A stretch of 64,000 nt of DNA from Sulfuritalea sp. (GCA_016708585.1 JADJFK010000003.1:62001-126000); one strand, 5' to 3'; positions 8,330 through 19,327 are shown, counted from the first letter of the stretch. Translations and numbers: made by a program. The notes: a model not told the origin generated them from the letters alone.

Positions 8330-8995
8330 ATGGCCAAGAAACTCGACATGAAGAACGTCAAGGTCGCGCTGCAAAGGAAAGTGGCGCAGACCTACGAACC
8401 GGTGAAGCCGGCGAAGCAGCTCGGCTTCATCCACCACAACGTCGACTGCATCGGCTGCCGCGCCTGCGAGATCGCCTGCAAGGACAAGAACGGCCTGCCG
8501 CCGGGACCGCGCCTGCGCCGCGTGATGTACGTCGAAGGCGGCCATTACCCGGACGTGTTCGCCTACAAGGTGAACATGAGCTGCAACCACTGCGCCGAAC
8601 CGGCCTGCCTGCCGACCTGCCCCACCGGGGCGATCTGGAAGCGCGAGGCGGACGGCATCGTGGACATCGATTCGACGCTGTGCATCGGCTGCCGTCGCTG
8701 CGAGGCGGCCTGCCCCTACGGTGCGCCGCAGTGGAATCCGAAGGAGCAGATCGTCCAGAAGTGCAACATGTGCGTGGACGAGATCGATGCCGGGCGCAAG
8801 CCCTACTGCGTCATGGCCTGCATGATGCGCGTGCTCGATATCGGCCCGATCGAGGAGCTTTGGGCCGGCACCGCGAAGACCACCGCGATCGGTCCCAACG
8901 ACAAGCCGGTGCGCCAGGTCAAGAACTTCGCCGATCCGGAGCTGACCCGTCCCTCGATTGCCTTCGTGCCGCATAGCAAGGGCAAGGTCGGATGA
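8330..8995 (+). CDS. 4Fe-4S ferredoxin electron-transfer subunit (DmsB-like)
   Basis: A 221-residue DmsB/NrfC-type subunit with four cysteine clusters: CIGCRACEIAC, CNHCAEPACLPTC, CIGCRRCEAAC and CNMC...CVMAC. This is enough for four [4Fe-4S] centres that wire the molybdenum subunit to its electron donor. It has no Tat or Sec leader, so it is expected to be co-exported as a complex with the Tat-bearing catalytic subunit. It begins two bases after the catalytic gene and overlaps the chaperone start (ATGA). Confidence 0.92.
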   Translation: MAKKLDMKNVKVALQRKVAQTYEPVKPAKQLGFIHHNVDCIGCRACEIACKDKNGLPPGPRLRRVMYVEGGHYPDVFAYKVNMSCNHCAEPACLPTCPTGAIWKREADGIVDIDSTLCIGCRRCEAACPYGAPQWNPKEQIVQKCNMCVDEIDAGRKPYCVMACMMRVLDIGPIEELWAGTAKTTAIGPNDKPVRQVKNFADPELTRPSIAFVPHSKGKVG

Positions 8996-9738
8996 CACTG
9001 GATGCCGAGGTGGCCTCGGCCCTCGCCGAAGATGCCGCCACTCTTGCGCTGCTGCACGACAGCGAGTTGGCGCGGCCTGTCCTGGCCGGGCTGAAAGAGG
9101 CGGACTTTCCGGCCAACCTCGGCCTGCTTCCCATGGGCCCGGCAAGCCTGGGCAGTTTCGAGATGATGCGGACGGCGCTGGCATCCCTGCCCGACAGCCC
9201 GGATGCCGCATTGCTCGATGAACTGGCGGCCGATTTCGCCGCGATCTACCTGACCGGTGCGTTCGGTGCGTCGCCCAGCGAATCGTACTGGCTGTCCGAC
9301 GACCACCTGGTCTGCCAGGACGCGATGTTCGACTTGCGCACGCTCTATGCCGAAAACGGCCTGGCCGTCCCCGACTGGCGCAAGCGACCGGACGATCACC
9401 TGGTGTTCCAGCTGCAATTCCTCGCCCGGCGCCTCGATGCAGCCGCCACTCCCGAAGACTGGCGTGCGCTCGGCCGATTTCTCGATTACCACCTGTTGCG
9501 CTGGCTGCCCGACTTCGCCGGGCGCGTTGCCGATCGCTGCGACACGATGTTCTATGCCGCACTGGCATTGCTGACCGATGCATGGCTGCAGCAGTTACGC
9601 GACCTGATTGCAGATCATCTCGGCGAGTCCCGGACGAGCCGGGAAGAAATCGCGGCCAGCCTCGGCTCGCGACGCGAGGCCGAAGCGGTGGCGGTGCCCA
9701 TCGCATTCATGCCCGGGGCCGCCGGCCCGAGCTGGTAA
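8992..9738 (+). CDS. TorD/DmsD-family molybdoenzyme chaperone
   Basis: A 248-residue, all-helical cytoplasmic protein with the family hallmarks SPSESYWLSDDHLVCQ near residues 94-109 and the DDHLVFQLQFLARRL block. TorD-family proteins bind the Tat leader and apo-enzyme of a specific molybdoenzyme until the cofactor is inserted. The ATG overlaps the stop of the ferredoxin subunit, so its client is almost certainly the enzyme of this operon. It has about 30 extra C-terminal residues with no recognised motif. Confidence 0.88.
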   Translation: MTLDAEVASALAEDAATLALLHDSELARPVLAGLKEADFPANLGLLPMGPASLGSFEMMRTALASLPDSPDAALLDELAADFAAIYLTGAFGASPSESYWLSDDHLVCQDAMFDLRTLYAENGLAVPDWRKRPDDHLVFQLQFLARRLDAAATPEDWRALGRFLDYHLLRWLPDFAGRVADRCDTMFYAALALLTDAWLQQLRDLIADHLGESRTSREEIAASLGSRREAEAVAVPIAFMPGAAGPSW

Positions 9739-9820
9739 GGCCGGCACCGGTGGAAGCCGGTAGCCGGGACAATTCCGTCGCATCAAGGCGGATCGCATTT
9801 GCTTGCAGTATCCTCGCGCC

Positions 9821-11685
9821 ATGACCACTCGCGTTGTCCAATTGAGCCACCGCCTGCTGCGCGGCGTGCTGCTGGCCGCCGGCGGTGCGTCGCTGCTGCT
9901 GGGTGTGGTGTTTCTCGGTCTGTACCGCCAGCAACTCGAAAATGAGCGCGCTGAAGCCTCGCTGCAGCTGAATCGCATGCTGCAGGTGACCTGGGAAAAT
10001 GCAATGCTCAAGCGCGACGTCGAAGGTCTGCGCGACATCGTCGGCAAGCTCGGTACATTGCCCGGGATACGCGACGTCCTGATCCTGGCACCCTCGGGTG
10101 AAGTTCGCTTCGCCTCGGACGTAGCCAAGCTGGGACGACAGATGCCCGGTGTGGCTCAGGCGACGACGGCCGGCAAGCCGCTGAGCCGCTTCGAGAACCT
10201 GGAAAGCGGCGGGGAGGTGCTGCGGTCCATCAATCCCGTGCCGAATCGCGCCCCGTGCCTGCCGTGTCATGGCACTATCGCTGCCAACCCCGTAAATGGC
10301 GTCCTGGTGATCGATTACGACGCCGCGCCGATCCGCGACAGTGCCCGGCGCAGCGCCATCCTGTTCCTGCTGGCGGGGAGTGCCGTGCTTGGCCTCACGC
10401 TGGCGACCCTGTGGCTGGCCTTGCGCCACCAAGTGATTCGGCCGCTGGCCGATCTGGATGCCGCCGCCCGTGCGCTGGCGACGGGTGACTTGTCGTTGCG
10501 CGCCGTAGTCACGCGCAACGACGAGATCGGACGCGTCGCCGAAAGTTTCAATTGCATGGCGGGGCGGCTCGAAGCGCAAATGGCTCTGGTAAGGGCCCAC
10601 GAAGCCTGGCTGCAGGAAATCCTCGACGCCCTGCCGGATGGAGTGCGCGTCATCCGTGCCGCCGACAAGAAGGTGGTCCTCGCCAATCGCGCCTTTTGCC
10701 AGCAGACCGGACGGCCGCTCGAAGAGATTCTCGGTCATGCGTGCCACAGCAGCAGCCATGCCCGTGCCGAGCCTTGTGTGGCCACCCTGGTGATCTGTCC
10801 GCTGGTCGAGCTGCAGGAAGTGGGCGCGACCCTCAAGGCCAGTCACCACCACCAGCGCGCCGTTGGCGGCCAGTTCCCGGCTGAAGTCAACGCCGTCCTG
10901 GTCGAGATCGACAGAGGCGGCGGCGGGGAGCGTTACATCGTCGAGTCGGTGCGCGACCTCGGCCAGGCGGCACGGGTTTCGCACGAGCAGCGCCTGTCGG
11001 AACTCGGCCTGCTCGCGGCCGGCATCGCCCACGAGATCCATAATCCGCTGGGCTCGGTTCGGCTCGGCGTGCAGGGCCTGGCGCGCGAGATCCGCGAGGC
11101 GCGCATCACGCCGGAGCAGATCCAGGAATACATGGGCCTCATCGACCAGGAAATCGACAACTGCATCGCCGTCACCCGTCGCCTGCTGTTGCTGGCGCGG
11201 CCGCCCAGCAACAGCCTGCAACTGGTGGTACTCGGCGAGGCATTGACGGATACCTTGCGACTGCTCGAGTTCGACGCCCAGGGCCGCAACATCCGGCAGC
11301 AGATCGAGGTCGCCACGACCGAATCGAGGGTGCTGGCCGACGAAGCCGAGATTCGCATGATCTTCCTCAATCTGGTGCAGAACGCGCACCATGCGATGCC
11401 GGAGGGCGGCACGCTGACAGCCCGGGTCAGCGAGACCGAGGGGCAGGCGCTGATCGAGATTGCCGATACCGGAATCGGCATGGACCCGGAACATGTCGCA
11501 AGGATTTTCGATCCCTTTTTCAGCCGCCGGGCCGACGGAGTCGCCGGAACGGGCCTGGGTCTCACCATCGTCAAGAACTTCGTCGAACGCATGGCAGGTG
11601 AAATCCGGGTCGAAAGCGCAGCCGGCGGAGGCACGCGTTTCCTGATCCGCCTGCCGCTGGCCGAAAGCTCATGGGAGAACGGTGC

Positions 11686-11689
<4 letters not shown>
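9821..11689 (+). CDS. haem-c-binding membrane sensor histidine kinase
   Basis: 622 residues in order: membrane segment (about 14-36); periplasmic domain with a CxxCH haem-c motif at residues 146-150 (CLPCH); second membrane segment (about 180-200); HAMP; a PAS-like domain unusually rich in Cys and His (around residues 306-345); HisKA with the phospho-acceptor His404 (GIAHEIHNPLGS); and the HATPase domain with N, G1 and G2 boxes. The start at 9821 is the ATG immediately before the first membrane helix. It overlaps the response regulator gene by a GTGA junction. Its sensor layout resembles that of the diguanylate cyclase at 1556-3412, suggesting both read the same periplasmic redox signal. Confidence 0.9.
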
Positions 11690-13017
<1,328 letters not shown>

Positions 13018-13046
13018 GTGGCCGGCTGCTGCGAGCCGCCAAAAAG

Positions 13047-13736
13047 CTATTGGCTGACCATCGCTGGCAGTACCGACAGATCGGCGATCTCGCCATCGGG
13101 CGTATCCGGAATCCGCTCCGCGGCCTGGCCGAAGCGGTTGCACCAGATCACCCGGAAACCGAAGGCCTTGGCGGAATAGGCATCCCAGCCGTTGGATGAC
13201 AGGAAGCAGATGCGCGCCGGCGCGATCTGCAGCCGCTCCGCCGCCAGGCGGTAGACCGACGGATGCGGCTTGTACACGCCGACCTCTTCCACTGATAACA
13301 CCGCATCGAACACGTCCTCCAGCCCCGAATTGCGGACCACCGCCGCGAGCATGGGCGGGGTGCCGTTGGAGAGGATGGCGAGCTTCATGCCGCGGCCCTT
13401 CAATTCGCGCAGCATGGCCGGAACCTCGGGGTAGGTCGTCAGCCGGAGATACAGATCCATCAGCCTGTCGCGCAGGCCCGGGCGCTCTATCTTCAAGCTG
13501 GCGAGGGCAAAGTCCAGCGCGTCGCCGGTGACCTGCCGGAAATCGGCGTGATGCTGTGCGAGCCCGCGCAGCCAGGTGTATTGCAGCTGCTTCAGGCGCC
13601 ACAGGTCGGAGAGGCGCTGCCAGTCTTCGCCCAGCTCGTCCCGGGCGGCGCTTGCCGCGCTGTTGAAGTCGAACAAGGTACCGTAGGCGTCAAAGACGCA
13701 GGCGTCGATGTTCTTGAGTTGCGGCGTCGTGGTCAT
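13047..13736 (-). CDS. haloacid dehalogenase, type II (HAD superfamily)
   Basis: 229 residues of the L-2-haloacid dehalogenase type. Motif I is VFDAYGTLFD with nucleophile Asp (residue about 15), motif II LSNG, motif III Lys in VYKPHPSVY, and motif IV FLSSNGWDAYSAK, which is the dehalogenase-specific SSNGWD form. It hydrolyses 2-haloalkanoic acids to 2-hydroxy acids. It starts 13 bases after the arsS stop on the same strand, so the two are probably co-transcribed. Its role in that context is unclear, and it may act on another small substrate. Its 3' end faces the response regulator gene across 29 bases. Confidence 0.85.
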   Translation of the reverse strand: MTTTPQLKNIDACVFDAYGTLFDFNSAASAARDELGEDWQRLSDLWRLKQLQYTWLRGLAQHHADFRQVTGDALDFALASLKIERPGLRDRLMDLYLRLTTYPEVPAMLRELKGRGMKLAILSNGTPPMLAAVVRNSGLEDVFDAVLSVEEVGVYKPHPSVYRLAAERLQIAPARICFLSSNGWDAYSAKAFGFRVIWCNRFGQAAERIPDTPDGEIADLSVLPAMVSQ

Positions 13737-13749
13737 GGCCGGTCTCCGT

Positions 13750-14748
13750 TCAGCTGCCGCAGCTGGGCGCCGCCGCGGTTTCGTGGCCCAGCGCGCCGCC
13801 GCAACTCGAACCCTGGCCCGCCGTGCAGCCGTAGCAGTGGTCGGCGACGCGGACGGCCTGGTCTTCCAGTGCGGCGGCGCTGGCCCGGCTGATGTGCAGG
13901 CGGCCGCCCGACGGGTCGGTGATCGCCAGGCCGAGCTGCTGGTTGAAGTCGCAGTCGTGGAGATAGCCCTGCCAATCGACGCTGACCAGGCTGCGGCACA
14001 TCACGTGTTGCAGGTTTTCGTCGCGGTGGGCGGCGCGCAGGGTGTTCATGTAGGCGTTGAACTGGCCTTTGGAAATCAGGGTGCTGCCGAAGCGCTGGAT
14101 CGGCATGTTGGCCAGGGTGAACAATTCGTTGAACACGACGCCGTACTTCTCGCCCAGGTGCTGCTTGTAGGCGGCTTGCAGCGCGACCTGGGGCGGCGGC
14201 AGGCTCGCGCCTTGCGGGTTGTAGACCAGGTTGAGGCCGAGGCCGCTGCCTTCTCGGCCGTAGCCCAGCGCGTTGAGTTTTTGCAGCGCGCGCAGGCTGG
14301 CCTCGAAAACCCCCTTGCCGCGCTGCTGGTCGACGTTTTCCTCCAGGTAGCAGGGCAGCGAGGCGACGATTTCGACGCGGTGCTGCGCGAGGAAGTCCGC
14401 CATGTCTTCGAATCCTGGCTCTTCGAGGATGGTCAGGTTGCAGCGGTCGATTACGCGCAGTCCGCGCGCGCGGGCCGCCACGACAAGACGGCGGAACCGT
14501 GGATTGAGTTCCGGCGCACCGCCGGTGAGGTCGATGGTGGTGATGCCGGGGTTCGCCGCGATGAAGTCGAGCACCGCATCGATGGTTTCGGCCGTCATTT
14601 CCTCGGTGCGTTTCGGCCCGGCATTGACGTGGCAGTGCAGGCAACTCTGGTTGCAGCGGTAGCCGAGGTTGAGCTGCAGGGTTTCCACGGTGCGTCGTCG
14701 CAGGGCGGGAAAGTCGGTACGGGTCAGCAGGTGCAGGGTGGCGTGCAT
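13750..14748 (-). CDS. arsS: radical SAM protein ArsS (arsenosugar biosynthesis family)
   Basis: 332 residues. The radical SAM cluster motif is CxxxCxxC at Cys32, 36 and 39 inside LNLGYRCNQSCLHCH, followed by VNAGPKRTEEM, which is characteristic of ArsS. The C-terminal domain has HCYGCTAGQGSSCGG (Cys305, 308, 316), as in the family. ArsS transfers the 5'-deoxyadenosyl group to dimethylarsenite in arsenosugar synthesis. No arsM or glycosyltransferase lies in this window, so the pathway is not proven here. The ATG at 14748 is preceded by GGAG at good spacing; a longer in-frame start is less likely. Confidence 0.85.
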   Translation of the reverse strand: MHATLHLLTRTDFPALRRRTVETLQLNLGYRCNQSCLHCHVNAGPKRTEEMTAETIDAVLDFIAANPGITTIDLTGGAPELNPRFRRLVVAARARGLRVIDRCNLTILEEPGFEDMADFLAQHRVEIVASLPCYLEENVDQQRGKGVFEASLRALQKLNALGYGREGSGLGLNLVYNPQGASLPPPQVALQAAYKQHLGEKYGVVFNELFTLANMPIQRFGSTLISKGQFNAYMNTLRAAHRDENLQHVMCRSLVSVDWQGYLHDCDFNQQLGLAITDPSGGRLHISRASAAALEDQAVRVADHCYGCTAGQGSSCGGALGHETAAAPSCGS

Positions 14749-14939
14749 GAGTGTCTCCGGCGGTATTTCGTATTTTGTCGGGCGGGGCGATGATTGCTTA
14801 CAGTTTGCACCAACATCGGACGGCGGGGCGGCAGATTCCGCGCTGCGGTATGGTGGATGTCCGCAATTGTCCCCGGCGGGGCATCGGACTAGCATGCCAA
14901 GCTGAGATCCCGGCTGACGGGCGACGACGGAGGATGGAC

Positions 14940-15719
14940 ATGGAATTCATCAAGCTGACCCGGGACGGCCACATCGGAACCATCGTTCTCGACCGGCCGA
15001 AAAAGCTCAATGCACTGAGCCACGATCTCGTCGCCGAAGTGATCGCCGCACTGCAGGAGCTGGAGGGTGGCGGGGCCAGGGTCGTGGTCCTGCGCGCGCA
15101 AGCGGGCGCCAGGGTCTGGTCGGCCGGCCACGACGTCGGCGAATTGCCCGAAGGCGGCCGCGATCCATTGGGCTGGGATGATCCGCTGCGCAACCTGGTG
15201 CGCACCATCGAGACCTGCCGCATGCCGGTGATCGCCATGATCGAGGGCGGGGTCTGGGGCGGCGCGGTGGAAACCGTGCTCGCCTGCGACATCGTCATCG
15301 CCGCGCCCGATGCCACGTTCGCCGTGACGCCGGCGCGCCTGGGCGTACCCTACAACGTCAGCGGCATGATGACCTTCATGAGCGCCGCCAGCCTGCGCCT
15401 GGTCAAGGAACTGGCCTTCACCGCAGCGCCGATCTCGGCGGAACGCGCGGAGCGCATCGGCATGATCAACCATGTGGTGGCAGCGGAGGATCTGGAGGCC
15501 TTTACCTTCGACATGGCCGCCACGATCGCGAACAATGCACCGCTGAGCATCGCCGTCATGAAGGAACAGCTGCGGGTCCTGGCCGGGGCGAAACCGGTCA
15601 GCCCGCGCGGCTTTGAAAAAGTGCAGGGCTTGCGCCGGATTGTGTACGATAGCCATGACTATCACGAGGGAATTCGCGCCTTCAAGGAAAAACGCAAGCC
15701 GGCGTTTACCGGCAAATAG
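14940..15719 (+). CDS. scpB: methylmalonyl-CoA decarboxylase (crotonase family)
   Basis: 259 residues. Sequence blocks match E. coli ScpB/YgfG closely: RKLNALS-like KKLNALS, SAGHDVGELPEGGRDPL, EGGVWGGAVETVLACD, FAVTPARLGVPYN and VYDSHDYHEGIRAFKEKRKP. The enzyme decarboxylates methylmalonyl-CoA to propionyl-CoA without biotin. GGAGG (14929-14933) is six bases before the ATG at 14940; the ATG at 14934 is too close to it. Neighbours are malic enzyme and, 3-6 kb away, a second, Na+-pumping decarboxylase of the same substrate class. Together they suggest active propionate/methylmalonate or succinate traffic. Confidence 0.88.
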   Translation: MEFIKLTRDGHIGTIVLDRPKKLNALSHDLVAEVIAALQELEGGGARVVVLRAQAGARVWSAGHDVGELPEGGRDPLGWDDPLRNLVRTIETCRMPVIAMIEGGVWGGAVETVLACDIVIAAPDATFAVTPARLGVPYNVSGMMTFMSAASLRLVKELAFTAAPISAERAERIGMINHVVAAEDLEAFTFDMAATIANNAPLSIAVMKEQLRVLAGAKPVSPRGFEKVQGLRRIVYDSHDYHEGIRAFKEKRKPAFTGK

Positions 15720-15785
15720 GCACGTGGAGGCAGTCCGGGTTCCTCGGCGCGCAGGAGATTCTGAACCGTCAATAGGGAGTCGGCC

Positions 15786-17423
15786 ATGAACATCAATCCG
15801 GATACCGTTCCGCACGGGGTAAGGCTGCTGCACGATCCGCTGCGCAACAAGGGTACTGCGTTTACGGATGTCGAGCGCGACGCGCTCGGCCTGCGCGGCC
15901 TGTTGCCGCCGCACATCCACACCCAGGACGAGCAGATGGCGCGCTTCCTCGCGCACCTGCGCGGCCTGCCCGATGCGCTGGAGCAGTTCGTCGCCTTGTC
16001 CGCATTGCACGACCGTAACGAAGCCCTGTTCTTCCGCGTGGTGTGCGACAACGTCGACGAGATCATGCCGCTGATCTACACGCCCACGGTCGGCCTGGCC
16101 TGCCAGCGCTTCGGCCATATCTTCCAGCGCCCGCGCGGCATGTTCATCAGCATCAACGATCGCGGCCGCATCGCCGAAATCCTGCGCAACTGGCCGCTCA
16201 AGGCCGGCATCATCGTCGTCACCGACGGCGAACGCATCCTCGGCCTCGGCGACCAGGGCGCCAACGGCATGGGCATCCCGGTCGGCAAGCTGTCGCTGTA
16301 CACCGCCTGCGCCGGCGTCGATCCGGCAATCTGCCTGCCGGTGACGCTGGACATGGGCACCAACAACGAAACCCTGCTCGCCGATCCCTATTACGTCGGC
16401 CTGCGCCGGCATCGCGTCACCGGCCCGGCCTATGACGAACTGATCGACGAGTTCATCACCGCGGCGCGCGAAGTGTTTCCCGATGTCATCATCCAGTTCG
16501 AGGACTTTGCCAACCACAACGCCTTCCGGCTGCTCGAGAAATACCGCGACAGGATCTGCACCTTCAACGACGACATCCAGGGCACCGCATCCGTCGCGCT
16601 GGCCGGCGTATTCTCCGCGCTGCGCGTCAAGGGCACCGCGCTCGCCGACGAGAAGTTCCTCTTCCTCGGCGCCGGCGAGGCGGCGACCGGCATTGCCGAC
16701 CTGATCGTGGCGGCAATGGTGGCCGCGGGCATGGATCCCGCGGAGGCGCGGCGGCACTGCTGGCTGGTCGACTCCAAAGGCCTGGTGGTCAAGTCGCGCG
16801 AAGGACTGGCGGCGCAGAAACTGCCCTACGCCCACGAGCATCCGCCGGTCGCGGATTTTCTCGCCGCGCTGAATGCGCTGAAGCCGACCGCCATCATCGG
16901 CGTCGCCGCCGTGGGCGGCACCTTCACGCCGGAAGTGCTGCGCGCGATGGCCGACCTGAACGAGCGCCCGATCGTCTTCGCCCTGTCGAATCCGACGTCC
17001 AAGGCCGAATGCACGGCGGAGCAGGCTTACCAGGGCACCGACGGGCGCGCCCTGTTCGCCAGCGGCAGCCCGTTCCTGCCGCTGGATTTCAAGGGCAGGC
17101 GGATGGTGCCGCGCCAGGGCAACAACTCCTACATCTTCCCCGGCGTCGGGCTCGGCGCCATCGCCTGCGGTGCCACGCGCATCACCGACGAGATGTTCCT
17201 GGTGGCGGCGCAGGCCCTCGCCGAGCAGGTGACGTCGGCCGACCTCGACCAGGGCAGCCTGTTCCCGCCCCTGTCGAATACCCGTGCGGTGTCGGCCCGG
17301 ATCGCCGTCGCGGTGGCCGAAGTGGCCTACGAGCGCGGCCTGGCCGCCAAGTCGCGGCCGGAAGACATGATGGCGCTGGTGCAGGCGCATGTGTATGACC
17401 CGCACTACGCGACCTACGTCTGA
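15786..17423 (+). CDS. maeA: NAD-type malic enzyme
   Basis: A 545-residue oxidative malate decarboxylase (malate to pyruvate, CO2 and NADH) of the large SfcA/MaeA type. Evidence: the IYTPTVGLACQRF motif, the catalytic region GERILGLGDQGANGMGIPVGKLSLY, the metal site FEDFANHNAFRLLEKYR...FNDDIQGTA, and the dinucleotide fold FLGAGEAATGIA. Length is normal. The start follows an AGGGAGT ribosome site. It is the only gene between scpB and the DUF4126 gene and would feed pyruvate from C4 acids. Confidence 0.93.
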   Translation: MNINPDTVPHGVRLLHDPLRNKGTAFTDVERDALGLRGLLPPHIHTQDEQMARFLAHLRGLPDALEQFVALSALHDRNEALFFRVVCDNVDEIMPLIYTPTVGLACQRFGHIFQRPRGMFISINDRGRIAEILRNWPLKAGIIVVTDGERILGLGDQGANGMGIPVGKLSLYTACAGVDPAICLPVTLDMGTNNETLLADPYYVGLRRHRVTGPAYDELIDEFITAAREVFPDVIIQFEDFANHNAFRLLEKYRDRICTFNDDIQGTASVALAGVFSALRVKGTALADEKFLFLGAGEAATGIADLIVAAMVAAGMDPAEARRHCWLVDSKGLVVKSREGLAAQKLPYAHEHPPVADFLAALNALKPTAIIGVAAVGGTFTPEVLRAMADLNERPIVFALSNPTSKAECTAEQAYQGTDGRALFASGSPFLPLDFKGRRMVPRQGNNSYIFPGVGLGAIACGATRITDEMFLVAAQALAEQVTSADLDQGSLFPPLSNTRAVSARIAVAVAEVAYERGLAAKSRPEDMMALVQAHVYDPHYATYV

Positions 17424-17495
17424 CGGATGACTTGATGAATTCCGGCCAGAGGATATAGTGGCGACGTACGCGGCTTTCCCGAACCCGGAGCACCG

Positions 17496-18125
17496 ATGAT
17501 GGATCTGGCCCATTTGCCCCTCGACCTTGCCGGCTTGCTGGCCCTGGCTGCGGGACTGGGTTGGGCTGCCGGGCTGCGCTTGTATACCGTGGTATTCGTC
17601 GTCGGCCTGGCAGGCCACCTGGGCATCGCGGACCTGCCGCCAGGCCTGCGCGTCCTTCAGCATCCCTGGGTTTTCGGCGCCGCCGGGGTGATGCTGTTCA
17701 TCGAGTTTTTCGCCGACAAGATTCCCCTGCTCGATACCGCCTGGGACACGGTGCACACCTTCATCCGCATCCCGGCGGGCGCCGCTCTTGCCGCCATGGT
17801 CTTCGGCGGCCAGGGCCTCGAATGGCAGACGGCGATGGCCATCATGGGCGGCACGCTGGCCGCCGGCACCCACTTCACCAAGGCCGGCACGCGGGCCATG
17901 ATCAACGCCTCGCCGGAACCCTTCAGCAATGCCGCGGCCTCTTTCAGCGAGGATATCGTGGTGCTGGCCGGCCTATGGCTGATGTTCGCCCACCCCTGGC
18001 TGATGCTGGCCCTGCTGCTGCTGCTGGTGATCGCCACCGCCTGGCTGCTGCCAAGGCTTTGGCGCGGGATAACCGGGATCCTCGGCGGCCTTTCGCTGCC
18101 TGGCACCAGGCCCGGTACGAATTAA
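17496..18125 (+). CDS. DUF4126 family membrane protein
   Basis: 209 residues, five or six hydrophobic helices, with the motif GLRLYTVVFVVGLAGHLG near the N-terminus and EFFADKIPLLDTAWDTVHTFIRIPAG, both typical of DUF4126. The function is not known. It is convergent with oadB and overlaps its stop by four bases. Two adjacent ATG codons could start it; the first is given. Confidence 0.78.
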   Translation: MMDLAHLPLDLAGLLALAAGLGWAAGLRLYTVVFVVGLAGHLGIADLPPGLRVLQHPWVFGAAGVMLFIEFFADKIPLLDTAWDTVHTFIRIPAGAALAAMVFGGQGLEWQTAMAIMGGTLAAGTHFTKAGTRAMINASPEPFSNAAASFSEDIVVLAGLWLMFAHPWLMLALLLLLVIATAWLLPRLWRGITGILGGLSLPGTRPGTN

Positions 18126-19327
18126 CGCAGCAGCGAAATGAATGTTGCTGCGATGATGGCCGAAGTAATGACGCCGCTGATGTTGGCGCCCAGCGCCTGC
18201 GGCAGGACGATGGCCCCCGGATTGGCCTCGGCGGCGATCTTCTGCACGATCTTGGCGGTGGTCGGTACGCAACTGACCCCGGCGATGCCGATGATCGGGT
18301 TGTACTTGCCGCCACTCCAGAAATACAGCACGTAGCCGCCGGCCAGGCCGCCGAGGGCGGAGATCAGCAGCGCCAGCATGCCCAGCAGCAGCAGCTTCAG
18401 AACGGTCGGTTCGAGCAGGGTACTGGCCTCGCAGAGTATCCCCAGCGTCAGTCCGAGGAAGAAGGTGGCGCCGTAAAGGAAGGTTTCTTCCAGCAACTTC
18501 TTGAAGGCATCGAGGCCGCTTTCGCGCACCGCCACGCCGAGGAACAGCGAAAAGAACAAGGGCGCGGCTACCGGGAACAGCAGGCAGAGCAGGGTGCAGG
18601 CGACGACGGCGAACATCATTTTCTGCGAACGGCTGATCTTGGGCCCCCGGTCGGCGCTCATGTCGATGCCGCGGATGTGCTTCGGCACCAGCCACTTGAT
18701 CAGGTAGGGATAGGCGCCGTAGGTGAGGCCGAGGTAGAGATAGCCGACCACGGTGATCGGCACGAACAGGTGCTTGGCCAGGATCAGCGAGGTGAACAAC
18801 ACCATCGGTCCGTCCGCGCCACCGATGGTGGCGACCGAGGCGGCTTCGCGTTCGGTGAGTCCGAGTCCGACGGCAATGGGGAAGATCGCGATGGTTCCCA
18901 GCTCGGCGCACAGGGCGATGAAGATGCTCTGGAAGGGGCGCGCCATGACATAGCCGACATCGAGCAGGACGCCGATGCCCATGAATACCAGGCAGGCGAT
19001 CAGGCCGTTGCTGAAGGCCAGCGTATAGACCGGCTGCAGCCAGTTGATCTGCAGCACATTGACCAGTCCGACCGGGTCCGACAACAGCGGGTCGACGAAC
19101 AGGGTGCCGATCTTGTTGCCTTCGAGGAACATCACGCCGGCATTGACCGAGGACATGCCCAGGCCCATCGGAATCATCAACAGCGGTTCGAGGATGTTGC
19201 GCGAGCCGAGGTAGATCAGCGCAAAGCCCAGCAGCATCAGGAAGATGCGGCCGAACATGATCTTCGGCTCGGAGGCCGCCAGGGTGGCGATGCCCTGGAA
19301 CAGGTCGAGGAAGTTGATGCCGTCCAT
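18122..19327 (-). CDS. oadB: Na+-translocating acyl-CoA decarboxylase, beta subunit (OadB/GcdB/MmdB type)
   Basis: A 401-residue integral membrane protein with about ten helices, the Na+-pumping subunit of biotin-dependent decarboxylases. Diagnostic segments are GVMFLEGNKIGTLFVDPLLSDPVGLVNVLQINWLQPVYT near the N-terminus, ATIGGADGPMVLFTSL in the middle and NPIIGIAGVSCVPTTAKIVQK near the end, which carry the residues for Na+ binding and carboxybiotin decarboxylation in the family. It is the last gene of a four-gene operon, 85 bases after the biotin carrier. The carboxyltransferase partner (below) points to methylmalonyl-CoA or a similar acyl-CoA rather than oxaloacetate. Confidence 0.92.
   Translation of the reverse strand: MDGINFLDLFQGIATLAASEPKIMFGRIFLMLLGFALIYLGSRNILEPLLMIPMGLGMSSVNAGVMFLEGNKIGTLFVDPLLSDPVGLVNVLQINWLQPVYTLAFSNGLIACLVFMGIGVLLDVGYVMARPFQSIFIALCAELGTIAIFPIAVGLGLTEREAASVATIGGADGPMVLFTSLILAKHLFVPITVVGYLYLGLTYGAYPYLIKWLVPKHIRGIDMSADRGPKISRSQKMMFAVVACTLLCLLFPVAAPLFFSLFLGVAVRESGLDAFKKLLEETFLYGATFFLGLTLGILCEASTLLEPTVLKLLLLGMLALLISALGGLAGGYVLYFWSGGKYNPIIGIAGVSCVPTTAKIVQKIAAEANPGAIVLPQALGANISGVITSAIIAATFISLLR

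Noticed and set aside
14889..17873. 994-codon minus-strand open frame over scpB and maeA
   Set aside because: A shadow of two well-conserved genes in GC-rich DNA; no domain.
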